Assembly: GCA_023897205.1 (NCBI GenBank) | Contig: JAHWDD010000010.1 | Coordinates: forward strand, 434,001-498,000 | Source: Exophiala sp. HKRS030 | Lineage: Eukaryota; Ascomycota; Eurotiomycetes; Chaetothyriales; Herpotrichiellaceae | DNA: 64,000 nt | Direction: 5' to 3' | Shown here: positions 24,028 to 37,500 of the stretch, in pieces | Numbering within the stretch: position 1 is the stretch's first letter | How the letters are laid out: each line of letters starts with the position of its first letter | Program-made: the position numbers and the translations under genes | The notes under the pieces: model-generated | Seen by the model: the letters and a program-made list of their open reading frames with translations, nothing else | Databases searched by the model: none | Told to the model about the DNA's origin: nothing

Positions 24028-27000
24028 TCAGTAAGCACCTTCTCGTTGAGAATACCCCGATCCACCTACAAAGTCCACCTCACCAAGAGCCGACATGACG
24101 GGCGTGTCGCTCTCAATTTGGAAATTCTCCAGTTTCGCTCCTGTAGACTGGTGCGCCCACAAAGTCAATGCCAACCAATTGGTACCCTGGTAGTTCAACA
24201 CACCCTGCGGGACAGGAAAACTTGTCTGAGGTCCGATGTGGTTGACATATTTGCCATATTGGAACCCGTTGACGTACATCAGTACCCGATATTCCGCTGG
24301 AGGCAGAGTGCTGTTGCCGAAAGTGAATGACAATGGCACATCCCACCCTGAAGGAATGTTGAGGTCGAACTGCGTACTGAAGAATCCCACTCCGGCTTGT
24401 GAGATGCCGTCGAACGGACTGCGCGAGTCCCAATTCTGGGTCGGAGGGTTCGGCAAATGCCACCCTTGCCTCTCTGCGTACATTCCTCCCTCGTTCAACG
24501 GACCACGGACCCTGTCTCGGTAGTCTTCGCCACCAAGATTGCCGGTCAACTTCCAACCAACATCGGCCTTGTCACGTCCGGCAAGGGCGTAGTCAAAGAC
24601 ACCACGAGGAGTCTTCATTTCGTCGCTGCCGACGGTTCCACTCTCATCGTATCCCATATGGTCGATCAAGACTGTGAAGACATATGCCTTGCCCGATTGC
24701 AGATTAGGCGGCAAGTCGTAGGTCACATTGGTGTTGTTTTGAGTGCTGACACCAGCCCACGAACCAATGAATGTCTGGTTCAGCCAGATCGAATGTCCAT
24801 AGGCCGTTCCTCCGCGAGTGTTGACATAGAGAGTCGATTCATTTCCTTGAGAGACGAAATGGCCGCGATAGAGTAGCGAGCCGCTATGGAAACCATAGTC
24901 ACTCGCATAGAGCGATGTGGGAGTCGTCAATTTGCGCCAGGTATTATTCGTCGTCGTGAGATCAGCTACCGGCCAAAGCGAGTCATCAAAGCCAGGTTGG
25001 ACCTCAGGAAGAGTGTCTATGTACTTCCATTCGAGGTTGCTTAAAGTAGGTAACGTCAGTTTTGGATCAGCCCAGGTGACGTTGGTGGTCCAAGAGCCAA
25101 TGCTGCTTGTGCTGTACTGTGATGCCTGTCCGTTTATGAAGAGTGCATTCGCTATACTTGGTGCTCCAATGACCTCAATCGGAGTGGTGGCATTGAAATC
25201 AGCGACCAAATGTAAGTTACTGCCCTCGAGATATGCAGCTCTGATCAGGTAGCCGGCTTTGACAATGATGGACGATGCAGTTGTCTCCTGAGAACTAAAT
25301 CCGACTGTTTGTGCATTTCCAGACAACTCAGGGACCCAGTAATTGTACGCTGAGTTTCGGTCTGCTCGGCGTCATTGATGTGTGCATATGCACTACCAAT
25401 GGATACCACTTACCGAGTATGAATATCTGTAAATTATCAACTTCAACAATGCGACGCTGAGTTGTTGTCTCCCACGCAACGACAGCTTGGGAGCCGTTCT
25501 TCATGGTGATTCCGACCTGGGGTCCTTCCACAAGTGAGGGCGTAGAGGTCGAGGAGATTGAAATCTCATGGTGTTCACCCTCTCCGCCGTACACTAGCAG
25601 AACTTTCTTCTGACCAAAATCTTTCCATGTGAACACTTCTGCTGTCGAGTAGAGAATTTTTGTTCCGTTTACATCATAATCAGTCACATGAATCTTGGAA
25701 TCTCGACCATTGAGAGTCAGGACGCCTCCAGCTTGGGGAACTGTCAGGTTGCCAGCACTTGTCTGCAACATCAATTTGTAGGAGGTACTCGCTTGACTGG
25801 TATAATTGGTGTGCCTGACGACGTAGAAGGTCGTGGCGCTGCTGTTGCCCTTGACTGGGGTAACGAGGAGATCTTCATTGTCGGTGTACAGGGCAGTAGA
25901 GTTATGCAAAGGAACCGCGTCGAAGTATGCCGGTGAGACCTTGACAAAGTTGCCGATCAGTTTCAGCTGACTATATTTGTCCCGGTCGACCTGGCGCCCT
26001 TCAGCAATCGGTGCGGCGTAATCGTAGGAAGTGTAGCCACCCGGATGGCCGAGATTGCCCCAGTTCGTGCCGCCAAATATCATATAAAGGTTGAGAAACT
26101 TGACGCCGAAGCTGAGGTCATTCTTGTAGAAGACTCTTTCGAAATCGCTACCGACGAGCACACCACACTTTTCGAAGCCCGGGCCTCCCCACGGGTCAAA
26201 ACTGCCAGCCTGAAACTCCGTAATACTGTAAGGTGTCGTCGGACTTTGTCGAAGATGCCTTTGCCAATAATCCGTAGGAAGTTTTCCGGCCGGCCAGACA
26301 GTAGGGTTCGCGCAATCAAAGCCGAGAGGGTAGCTATCATGACCGTAAATATCCACAGATCCATTGCCCGTACCTGGAGCATTATAGCCGTTCACACCGG
26401 CGTCGTTGCTCAACAACGGAACCACGACTCCTGCCTCACGGGCCTGGTCCTCAACAATTTGCATGTAATTCCCATCAGGACCTAGTCTTTGAAATTATCA
26501 TATTGTCGTTATTGAAAGGATATCGACGAACCATCTATGCCACAACAGAAACCCGAGTATTCGTTCTCCGGCTGGTATAGTATAATCGGTCCTCCATTCG
26601 TGATTTGAGCCTTTGCAATGGTGCCAGCAACATGGATAACGTAACTGCCACAAGGTCAATGCATGTATAAGAACGAAGATAGAGGTTTTTACTTCTGCGT
26701 AGCTTCGATAAAGCTTGGATCAGTTGTCCTCAGTCTGCCTTTTATCCTTTGAAGCCACCCTGGAAATCCACCACCTGAAGACTCTGCATTGATATATGGT
26801 CCAGGACGAGCAAGGAGATAGATTCCAGCCGAGCTGGCGGCGTTGAAGAAGGGTTCAAGCGCGAACACGCCGTCCGCCGTATAGTTTCCATGCTTGCCTT
26901 CGACCAGAGCCCAATCGACGTAGAAAGACGCGCAATTGAATCCGAGAGCTTTGATTTTCTGGAAGACGTCGAGCCACAACGACGGAACGGGAAGTCTGTT

Positions 27001-27349
27001 CATTCCGTGGTCAATGCCACTCTCTGCGTGATCCAGGGTCTTCCGTAGTCCTATTGGCTTCGAAGAAGAAGCCGCTCACCTAAACGGGTGGAATTCACCA
27101 CTCCAGATCATCATCCGCTCTCCACGCACAAACAATGATGTCTCGTCCCATGTCACCTATTCCTTGTCTCAGCAGTGAAGGTATCAATCTACTCGGACAG
27201 TCCCGACGTACCAGGTTTTGTAACAAAGCTCGTTTCTCGGGATCAGGATGGTCAGTGATTTTGTAGCGCCCGAAAGTATTGCTAGGAACAGCGAGTGCCG
27301 ACAACTGCGTTGCCAGGAGACCCACGATAGAAGCGAATACGAGCTTCAT
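24028..27349 (-). CDS. lacA: Secreted beta-galactosidase, GH35 (LacA type)
   Basis: Six exons on the minus strand, 27212-27349, 27080-27156, 26693-26995, 26532-26644, 25414-26481 and 24028-25361, encode 1010 residues. A signal peptide is evident ([20 protein letters not shown]). The GH35 barrel follows, with [33 protein letters not shown], and the acid/base Glu in [11 protein letters not shown]. The nucleophile Glu is expected in [15 protein letters not shown]. The domains after the barrel match fungal LacA ([33 protein letters not shown]), and many N-x-S/T sites are present. It releases terminal beta-galactose from lactose-like oligosaccharides and plant galactans outside the cell. The upstream region has a GCGGGG at 27524-27529 that fits a CreA core, weak evidence of carbon repression. 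A sugar transporter and a lactonase lie 3-7 kb away. Confidence 0.96.
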
Positions 27350-28102
27350 TGTTTCGATGTTGCTGCTCGTCAATCAAGAAAGTAAACGAAGTTGTAGAAG
27401 TGACAAAGGTACTCCTGCACACGAGATGGCCATGTCCTCGCCTTTTCAGGGACATGGCCGTGGTAATGCCTCGATCTCCAGGTCCATCCTGAGGTCTATA
27501 CCTTGTATGCACACACTCCGGTGGCGGGGGGCGACGATCCTCCACAAGCTTCAATGTCCTGTGGTCATTTATCCAGACACCTTCCTTGTATAGCACTTTG
27601 ATCGACATACACAATATGGTTTTTATGCTTAGGGTAGCACTGGGTAAATGGAGAAGGTTGCACAAGCTTTTCGGACCCTAGTGGAGGAACACTGCATGTC
27701 AGCCAACAAGTGTCTTCGCTTACCTTCAGATAGACGGTGACGACAACATTGAGGGAATGGTCGGATGTTGGCAAATGGTGATGGGAGGAGAAGATGCGGA
27801 GACGTTTTTATTCCGGCAATTTTAATTCCCATATTCGTACTGTACAGCCTCGTTCGGTCTACCATTGTGCCGAGAACCGTAAGTACCATCTATGAAGGTA
27901 CCAAGGCACGGAGTAGATGAAATGAAATTGTCTTGAAATGTTGATGGATATTGAATATGTGCAGTATTTTCGCAGTATTAATGTTCTTTTGTGACCAAAG
28001 CACGACCAAGTTATGTACCCTTCTCGAGTAGTGCCCCTAAAGCGCCCTTTTGTTCCCGACACCCGCTCTGATGTCGCTGTCCAAAGCATACGCAACGCAC
28101 TT
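27350..28102. other. Promoter of lacA and 3' flank of thiolase gene
   Basis: Both neighbours are on the minus strand. The segment is A/T-rich near 27830-28010, which probably includes the thiolase 3' UTR. A GCGGGG at 27524-27529 could be a CreA-type site. No gene is seen. Confidence 0.6.
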
Positions 28103-29500
<1,398 letters not shown>

Positions 29501-30685
29501 GCTGTGTAGTTGGGCGGGAAGTTGAGGCAAGCGGAACGTCGTCAGACAGCGGAAACAACGAAAGTGGCAGGATACACAAGATACTCAAGTGAAAGGTCAC
29601 ACAGGCAAAAAAGGAGGTGTGGTAGAGTTATCCTTGTGTGTATAATTGTTCCTGGCCTGCGGTGTTCTAGTGTCCCCTCCAAAAAATTGTCCCCCATCAA
29701 CAACTCCAATCGTACGACGCGGATGCGCTTTTAGCCCGGTAGCCTTGCCAATGCAAGCTGATAAGATAAGATCAAAGTGTGCGACTTCGGCGGGCTGTAG
29801 GGGCACCCACCTGCAATCATCACTCTACACCATCTTCAGCGTTGTCGCGACTGGCCACTCGAATCAGTCCGCTTGTACAGTCCGAAGCAGGCTTTTATCA
29901 TCCAGAGTGGCCGTGCCGCATGTCTACCGGTACTGATTCAGCAGCTGATAAGATCCGTCGTGAGGGATTTCTGAAAGGGGAGGAGGGAGCTCTTCTACAC
30001 AATTCGAGCAGAGTATTATCGAAGACCTATTTCAATACGTGGTACTTCTCAATCAAATTGAAATGCTAAGGGACGTCGGTGGTTCGTTAGAGACGTGCTT
30101 TCTATCTTGGACTACTTTTACTGGAGGCGCCCAGTCCATGAGCTCGCGTCTTCTGTGTCCGACCATCTCCCTAGGTGTACTGTCCACCTGGTTCTATGCC
30201 GCGTGGGGGTCCGACTCAGGGATGAGCGCTGGGGTACCTCCGCAAGCCCCCATCCAATATGTGGTACTTCGTTCCTCTATCGTGACTCCGCTGGCCGGAC
30301 TACACGCCGAAAGTAATGGATGACCTTTGGAATCCCACCAAGCAAAGCTTGACCGGTTTCTTGCCGTCGGATGTCATAGCCATATGGGAAGCTTGTCTTG
30401 CTCAAGGAAGCTTGAGGTGACCTTACAGCACATATACCAGGACTCGTCATGACCGAAGGGTTACTCCTCCAATAGTGCAAGCGAGAAGAAGATGATGGCT
30501 TGCACTGTTGACGAGCTCTACTGGAGGTCTTTCACGCGGCACGCACCTCACCTGCCTTGTCCTGAGAGCTTGGTGCTAGCGCCGAATCGCCCATGCGATC
30601 TGCCTAGACACGGTGCTATCTACAAGCACAGAGATTCTTGTAGGTCCAGAATGCTTTTAATTTCGAGTTTATGCATGATGCCTGC
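29501..30685. other. Intergenic region, no recognised gene
   Basis: This is the thiolase promoter side and then the 3' flank of the transporter gene. Short ORFs on both strands lack recognisable motifs or consistent splicing. Confidence 0.6.
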
Positions 30686-32571
30686 TCATGCCTTGGAATC
30701 AATCTCGACCGTTGTTCCCTCCTCATGCTCCGTCTTTCCACCTTCCACCTTCTGCTGATGCACTTGGCGCTGCATCTCGTGTGCCACATCGATATCCTTG
30801 CGCTTGCTCAACTTCACAACCTGTCTTAGGCTAGTCTGGCTGGCGAACAAGAAGTCGATGCTCTCCAATGTCTTGCCAGCGGTCTCTGGGTAGTAGAACC
30901 AAACAACGAATATGCTGGCCCAGTTGAGAATGCAGAATACCACATATAGTTTCCATCCAATGTTGGCTATTCCGACCGGCGTTATTTCAACCACTAGGAA
31001 CGTGATAAGCCACTGCCACACCACGGACAGAGCCGAGCCGCGTTGTCTAATGCGCAGGGGTAGAATCTCAGACGGGTAGGACCACATGTTGCTCATCCAC
31101 CCCCAAGTGAAAAAAGCCTTGAAAGACACATTAGACCGAAGGCCTTGACAAATGTCGTTGTCGGCAAAACGTACCTGAAACATATACAGCATTACCACAG
31201 CGGCGATACCGTTGTTCCGCCCGCCCGCCATGATCGTCAAGCCCGAGATCAGCATGCATGACCCCATGCCCAAGTTTCCAAAGATGAAAAGCTTGCGTCG
31301 CCCGACTTTATCGAGAATGAACCTTTCCCAAACCGTTAGCTTCTGGATAACAGACAATTCAGAATTGAGCCTGCTCACCAGGGAATAAAGGAGGCCGCCA
31401 AGAACCACAACTGAAGTCCGCCGGACAGGAGAAGAGACTGGTGAGCGTTCAGTCCGACCGAGTGAACCATCACATAAGGTGCATAGTAGGTAATAATATT
31501 GGTACTGGTGAATGTCAGCATGCTCGTACATGAGCAATGGCTAAGACTCCAGAATAGCACGTACCCGGTGAATTCCTGCAGCGCCTGTGCAGAGCATGCG
31601 ATGGCAACTCGCTGCCAGCCCATAATGCCTCCATCAGAGAAACAGTCTTTCCAGCTGCCAGACTCTTCTTCTTCAAGAGCGATTGCGTCTCTGATTTCGT
31701 TGAACTCCAACGCTACTATTTCATCTTCTGGATGGCCGTCTCTCAAGACGCAGATGGTTTCGAGTGCCTCTTGTTCGCGGCCATGGCTTGCGAGCCAACG
31801 TGGAGACTCTACTCGAAATCAGCAATAGCAGGGAAACTCCAAGATTGCTGAAGACTGACCTGGGAGACAAAAGCACAGCACAATCAAAAGGAGAGCGAAG
31901 ACGATTTGAAAGGCGATGGGAAAGCGCCACTGGAAACCGTTGGTGTAGGTGGAACACCCATAGTCGATCCAGTAGGCGATCACAATGCCTACAATCAAGG
32001 TAGAGAGCTCTGCTGCGATCGCCCGGCCTCTCCACTTTGCTGGTGTTGTCTCGCACTGCCATACAGGTACAGCGCTCGTGATTCTATAACGTTCAAGTGG
32101 TCAGTCCTCTAGCAGTAGTCATGACAAATACTGCATGAAGATTCCTTACCCGCCCATTCCCAATCCCGTGACAATTCGTCCAGCAATCATTTGACCCTGG
32201 CCGTAGGAAGTACACTGGATGACAGTGCCAATCACTAAAACGAACGAGCCGAGAGCTGTCAATTTCCTTCGACCCATGTCCTCTCCCCAAACAGCTGAGG
32301 CAAGAGCACCAGCAAGACAACCGAGTTCGTAAACAGCAACGATGAACCCGAGGAGGGTAGGATTTGGGTTTCCCATAGTGTCAAGGAACCGAGGGTCCGT
32401 TGTCAATCCTGAAAAGACACCATTGTCATATCCTGAGAAGGAGTCAGTCGTGTCTAGAGTCCGGGCTGGGTGAAAAGCAAGGGAATTACCAAAAAGAAGA
32501 AATCCGACAGAGCAAGTAAACGTGATAGCAATGAGCAGAGGAAGACCTCTGAGGCCGAAGTAGGGTGCCAT
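30686..32571 (-). CDS. MFS sugar transporter
   Basis: Seven exons on the minus strand, 32490-32571, 32150-32432, 31860-32083, 31565-31808, 31379-31504, 31175-31322 and 30686-31117, encode 512 residues. It has the sugar porter family marks: FGYDNGVFSG in the first membrane segment, GEDMGRRKLT after segment 2, RIVTGLGMGG, PESPRWL at the end of the N-half, DKVGRRKL, and PETAGKTLESIDFLF at the end of segment 12. About twelve hydrophobic segments are present. The C-terminal tail is charged. The substrate cannot be read from sequence. It is divergent from the lactonase gene at 33779 over about 1.2 kb, and both may answer to the same regulator. The start is the first in-frame ATG; the frame remains open upstream only from a TTG. 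A GGCTAAA word (minus strand, 32608-32614) lies just upstream and matches the XlnR core, but may be chance. Confidence 0.92.
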
Positions 32572-33778
32572 ACTAGGAATTCCACTGCCTCGATCAACCA
32601 GAGTTTCTTTAGCCAAGGGGTATACGAGTAGCTGAGGGGAAAGCAGGGCGTCGCAGAATGCTCAACATGGCGATATATACCACCACATTCATGGTGTGGA
32701 CCTGCCCTCCTGCGACAGGGATACTCGGATTCCCCGAGGTTAAGCAATGGAGGGGCCCTAGGCTATAGCTTGTCGTTGAGCTTGCAGGTTGATCATGGCG
32801 GAGTTCTCTTGGGGAGCGAGATTTTGCCATAGCCGGAGAAATTGTGGGTGAACGTCTGGTTGTTCCACTTCATCAGACAATCGTGCGTGGGGGTTTTTCT
32901 AGGACATGAGACAATGATTCCATGTACATGGAATTGACAAGCGGAACAGAATCGGCACATACGCCGATTCTGTGGTGATGACTCTAACGGTCATACTCCA
33001 TATGCGGTGATGATGTGCTCAAAATATGGAGCAGAAAGAGGACGATGAAGTTCACTACGGAGTACGAAAGCCGATTATCCGATCGTAGTGGTGATTGGCT
33101 GTTCCGCAGCAACTGGCACTAACACGACTACTCACACCAATGAGGCCTGTGGCTGATAGCATCTCCTTTGCTTTTCACATAAGCAGCGATCATGATGCTG
33201 TAGTACAAGTTGTAAAGGAGTCCGAGTGGGACAAGAATGGGTGCTTCGTACCAGCTCACTTCGATTGAATGAGTCCCAACCTAGTGACGTTGAAGAGAAG
33301 CCAAGGGATTGCTTACGCTACACTTCGATAAATTTTCAAGCAAAGGGTCTTGTAATTATGTCTTGCACTCATGGTAAAGTCGTAAGAATGACCCGATATT
33401 GTACCTCCCTGGGTGTCTCGACTCACATCAGTCGCGCTGTTTTCCCCAATCGGCCTGCCATAGACTGAAGCACGAACGGTAGGGTGTTAGCAGAAGTACG
33501 TCAGGATAGATACCTGCAAGGTGGCACAAATTGCCCTCCATAAGTGGCATCTCCATACTCCGCTGGGTGGAAAAGCGGAGGGAACAGCATATGATAGGGT
33601 GGACATCAAAATTTCCAGCTTGTCAAATGTCGGCATCAATCTCCGTGTTGTCCCGTTGAAGGCGTTCCAATGTCTGCCAAAAACATCGTGCTCATATGAG
33701 ATCGAAATTGGTCAAAATCATGTGCAACAGGCAATCAGTGGAACTACTGGAAGATTGCATTGCAGGAGGTAACGAGCT
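32572..33778. promoter_or_regulatory. Divergent promoter region, transporter and lactonase
   Basis: The sugar transporter starts leftward at 32571 and the lactonase rightward at 33779. No gene is recognised between them. A TACGGAGTAC motif sits at 33056-33065, roughly in the middle. The arrangement suggests shared control, but no binding site can be assigned with confidence. Confidence 0.5.
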
Positions 33779-34714
33779 ATGGGTTCTATCGACGAAATAA
33801 AACCGTGGATCACGGCAGGCAATATTTTGGGAGAAGGCCCGATATACCTTGAGGATTCTAAAGAGTTGTGTTGGATTGACATAGCCGGAAAGTCTATCAG
33901 CAGAAGTCGGATTGATGCAAAGGGAGGGCGAGAGGTTTACCCTTTGCCAGTCATATCAACTGTCCTCGCCGAGATTGAAGGACGTCCAGACGAACTGATT
34001 TTGGGAACGGAAAACGGCTTTGCTCTATGGAATTGGAAAGACAAGAGTTTCAGACCACTAGTGGACATTTGGAAGAATGACCCGGTTATGGGCAAGAAAT
34101 CGCGTCTGAACGATGGGAATATCGACTGTCGAGGCAGATTCTGGGCCGGCTCGATGATTGGGATGTTCGGGGCTGATGAGACAGGCAACAGCTCATTGTA
34201 TCGTCTTGACTCCGATCTTTCTGTTCATACCATGCTGGATGGCATATCAATTGCGAATGGTCTGGGCTGGAACTCTGACAATACTGTCATGTACTTTGCA
34301 GATTCGCATGATCGAACCGTGTGGGCATTCGATTTCGACGCAGAGTCCGGCTCCATCAGCAACAAACGGGCATTCTATATCCACGATGGCGAGGCCGTTC
34401 CCGATGGTCTGGCAGTTGACGCCGACGGCAATGTCTGGCTTGCGTTGTGGGAAGGCTACGCAGTCCTCCAGATATCGCCGGAAGGGGAGGTCATTCGCAA
34501 GATCGATCTGCCAGTGTCTCGAGTCACCTGTCCGTGTTTTGGAGGCCCAGATTTTGACGAACTCTTCATAACGTCGGCGATGTTGGATCCTGAGAGACCA
34601 GTAGGCGTCGAAGGTTGCGTATTCCGTCTCAAGGTTGGAGTCAGAGGTCGACCAAGGAATAGATTTGTGATGGGAAAGGGCGTGACTGCACAAGACGAGC
34701 GGGATTCCTCGTAA
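33779..34714 (+). CDS. SMP-30/gluconolactonase-family sugar lactonase
   Basis: A single exon encodes 311 residues, the normal length of the SMP-30/LRE six-bladed propeller family. Expected metal ligands are visible: Glu in LGEGPIYL near residue 19, Asn in SRLNDGN near residue 109, Asn in SIANGLGW, and Asp in the ADSHDRTVW region. VPDGLAVDADGNVWLALWEG is the family's typical late motif. Members hydrolyse aldono-lactones made by sugar dehydrogenases, using a divalent metal. The exact sugar is unknown. It is divergent from an MFS sugar transporter, and a secreted beta-galactosidase lies about 6.4 kb away, so a role in oxidative sugar use is a reasonable inference. There is no signal peptide, so a cytosolic location is expected. 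Confidence 0.88.
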   Translation: MGSIDEIKPWITAGNILGEGPIYLEDSKELCWIDIAGKSISRSRIDAKGGREVYPLPVISTVLAEIEGRPDELILGTENGFALWNWKDKSFRPLVDIWKNDPVMGKKSRLNDGNIDCRGRFWAGSMIGMFGADETGNSSLYRLDSDLSVHTMLDGISIANGLGWNSDNTVMYFADSHDRTVWAFDFDAESGSISNKRAFYIHDGEAVPDGLAVDADGNVWLALWEGYAVLQISPEGEVIRKIDLPVSRVTCPCFGGPDFDELFITSAMLDPERPVGVEGCVFRLKVGVRGRPRNRFVMGKGVTAQDERDSS

Positions 34715-35002
34715 AGAAGGGGGCGAATGATCTCTCTTCAAGCTGTACAGAAGCACAAAGTAGTAATTGTAGATGGCAAGATCAAGCTTGATTAGGAATA
34801 CCTGAGTGATAGCTTATCGACTCCACAGCCATTACAACAACGCTCAATTTAACGTCAACGCAAAAATTCTTCTCTCGGAAGGACAAAGGGAAAACTGCAG
34901 CTGATCAAATGCCGCCAAAAGTACGCAGAATAGGTTGAGGGTCACTCCATTCAACGTTATAAATTAGTATCGTTATTCACGACCGTGAGACTGATTCAAG
35001 AC

Positions 35003-35509
35003 TCACGCGTGCTTGACATCAACTTTGGCGTCAGCAATCTCGGAAAAGCCTTTCTTGGGGGCCCTGATCTTCAACACACCAGCCTCCAGCGTTACGCTGA
35101 CTTTCTCAACGTCTGATGGGAAGTTGATATATCTTCTGAAAGGCCCAATCCTTCTTTCTCCCACCAGAAGGTGGATTCCGCCTACAGCAGGCTTGTCCTT
35201 TTCTTCCTCCACTTCGGCGTTTTCGGGCGCTCCATAGTCCGGGCGTGCGATACCCCCCGTCACAAGCAGTGATCGCGAGCCGGTCCAAGCAACTGTCACC
35301 TCATCTGGCTTCTTGACGCCGGGAACTTCCACCTCGACCAAGTACTCTTTGATGGCGTCGCGGAAGTCCACGTCTGGTTGATTGGGGTGGTCCTCTGGTC
35401 TGGGATGTCGGTGTGCAAGATATTGCATCAGGCTTTGATGCTGATGGTGGCGTTCATGTAGGTTGTCCACGAGTGGCGGTGGCAGATCATAGTAGTATGC
35501 GTAGGCCAT
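35003..35509 (-). CDS. Small heat-shock protein (Hsp20/alpha-crystallin)
   Basis: A single exon of 168 residues starts MAYAYYYDLPPPLVDNLHER. The alpha-crystallin domain begins near DVDFRDAIKEYLVEVEVPGV and includes a G-x-L-type C-terminal strand (EAGVLKIRAPKK). The edge strand SRSLLVTGG and RRIGPFRRYINFPSDVEK are typical of fungal Hsp20. Small heat-shock proteins bind unfolding proteins without ATP. The ATG at 35509 is the first in frame; the frame is open upstream only from a TTG. The stop TGA overlaps a GTGAGT, so a short extra exon cannot be excluded. Another Hsp20-like gene lies divergently at 36985. Confidence 0.88.
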   Translation of the reverse strand: MAYAYYYDLPPPLVDNLHERHHQHQSLMQYLAHRHPRPEDHPNQPDVDFRDAIKEYLVEVEVPGVKKPDEVTVAWTGSRSLLVTGGIARPDYGAPENAEVEEEKDKPAVGGIHLLVGERRIGPFRRYINFPSDVEKVSVTLEAGVLKIRAPKKGFSEIADAKVDVKHA

Positions 35510-36984
35510 GGCTTTGTATGGTGATTGATGTCGGATTTGTTTATATGTAGATGGGTTGGTAGTGGTCAAGACGTGCTAAGGTCTAGCGATCTGAGGTCGT
35601 CTAGGTAGAAGTTCAATGGCTGATTTCGATGCGGTGTAGACTCAATGTTTGGATGCTACGGGACAAGATATGCGACGAGGGAGAGGCTTCTTATATCTAC
35701 ATCGGCCTTCATGCGACCCCCTCCTCGATCCATCAGGGAGAGGGAGACGGGCGGGCTCGAAGCTGGAAATCCATCAACACTTGGCAGACCGCGGAGCACG
35801 AGCTCGAAGACTAGTTCTCAATCCATGTGCCGTCAATATTTTTCTCGGTCGCATGACATACCAATCAGTGGCTTCGGTTGAGTGCCTTGTGAACCTGGGA
35901 TACCCCGAGCGAGACCGAGAAAAGGGTCGATCTCCAGCATCGGTGAAGGGAGACGGCTTCGAGAGCTTTCGACGACAGGGCAACAGATGCGGAGGAGCTG
36001 TGACCGGTGACGTGTCATTGGATCAAAACAGACGAAGATGAGCAAAGGAATCTCATATCATCAGGAGATGTTCGGGTTCCATGAAGCTAAAAACGCGCAA
36101 GTGGTTCGATGTGGTAATTTTGGTGCAATGAATGTTACACAAAAGACGTGCCTTGATTACGTGAAATATGCCGCAGACAGCAGGCGAAGATCCGGCACTA
36201 TAGCATGTCATTACAACCTATTTTCAATCAATTTACATAGCCAAGCCGACTATTGAAGTTTATGTGCTGCCTTTATGTTCTTCTATCCCTTGCGGTCCTT
36301 GCTCTGGTAGTGTTCATCTTTCCTCCGCTCCCCGTGTTGTTTTCTAGATGGCGTCGAAACTTCGTCTCGGCTCGCAGATATCTGATCTTGGCTCAGGGAT
36401 GTTCCAGCTGTTAAGTCATATGATCACCATGTGGTTTGATCATGACGTCCGACTGTGTTAGGCGAAGTCCAGAGCGTCCCATACTATTGACCACTTTCTA
36501 AAAGCCTCCTAGGCCAAGCTCCAGTTCAAGCTTGTCAACCTATATGAGCTTGATTCCTTTGGATCATGACAACTCGTTGTCACCATTGAGATCAGAGTTC
36601 CTCGCCACGTGTTTCGTTTCCGAGAAAATGCTCGTGGAGTTGAGCTGCTGGAGCCCTGGGGTTCATCGCCACTATCCGCCAAAACGCCCAGTCAAGACTC
36701 ATGAAAGACATCTTCGATAGCTGATGGCTTGTCTTACTGGTCAACGGTAAGTCTCAGCACGTAGAGGACTTGGTCTGGATCCAATTCAGGCACATATATA
36801 CTTGGACCTGCATTCGCGAGCGGTCTCGACTCGATCGTTCTTCGGATCTAGACTCTTACCATCACAGGCATTTGACCATACGTTAACAACAGCCTCGAAT
36901 TGATATAACTGAGTGATAAATCGCGACAGGTAAGGCGCCGGCTCTTGTATCGGGTTAGTGCACAGTTAACCAAACGCCATAAGC
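35510..36984. promoter_or_regulatory. Divergent promoter region between two Hsp20-like genes
   Basis: About 1.5 kb separates the two divergent starts. One GAAACTTC (36356-36363) fits two units of a heat-shock element, but I see no adjacent third unit, so the evidence is weak. No gene is recognised. Confidence 0.4.
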
Positions 36985-37500
36985 ATGGCTACTCTCGACT
37001 GCCTCCGACATCCTCACCACATTTCTTTGATTGACAGGCATTCCCTTCGCGCCAAACTCCAGCACTTGGGCGATGAGTATTACAATGTCGACGCTCTGCC
37101 ATCACATCAAGGGATCTTATCACCTAAGTTTGATGTATTCGAGATCGATACGAGTGGCCAAAGCAGCAGCAGCTCGGGCAACGTCGTTCCGCAAACCGTG
37201 ACCGGCTGGTTGCTTGTCGGAGAACTTCCTGGAGTCAGAGTTGAGAATATCAAAATTGAGTGGATCGACGAGTCTATAATCTTCATACGAGGGAAGATTC
37301 CGAGCGCTACCAGTCAGATCATGACTTCATTGCAGGGCTTTAACGGGATTCAAGCAGCTCAGCTGAAACCACTCCACAGGGACCGACAAGAGGGGTCGTT
37401 CGAGCGCTCTGTGACGTTCCCAATGAAGGTCCAGACGCAAACACTCGAGATGGCGGTCAAGGATGGTGTTTTATTGGTCAAGGTCCTGAGGGCGGAGTAG
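36985..37500 (+). CDS. Divergent Hsp20/alpha-crystallin-like protein
   Basis: A single exon of 171 residues. After a 45-residue N-terminal arm, KFDVFEID and TGWLLVGELPGVRVENIKIEW match the first strands of an alpha-crystallin domain, ESIIFIRGKIP the next, and SFERSVTFPMKVQTQTLEMA and KDGVLLVKVLRAE the last ones. The arrangement R-x-V-x-F-P then D-G-V-L is diagnostic for the family. Between them is a longer loop, and a Ser run (GQSSSSSG) sits before the domain. It is shorter at the C-terminus than most family members, ending just after the last strand, so it lacks the I-x-I tail used in oligomer assembly. Head-to-head with the other Hsp20 gene. Confidence 0.75.
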   Translation: MATLDCLRHPHHISLIDRHSLRAKLQHLGDEYYNVDALPSHQGILSPKFDVFEIDTSGQSSSSSGNVVPQTVTGWLLVGELPGVRVENIKIEWIDESIIFIRGKIPSATSQIMTSLQGFNGIQAAQLKPLHRDRQEGSFERSVTFPMKVQTQTLEMAVKDGVLLVKVLRAE

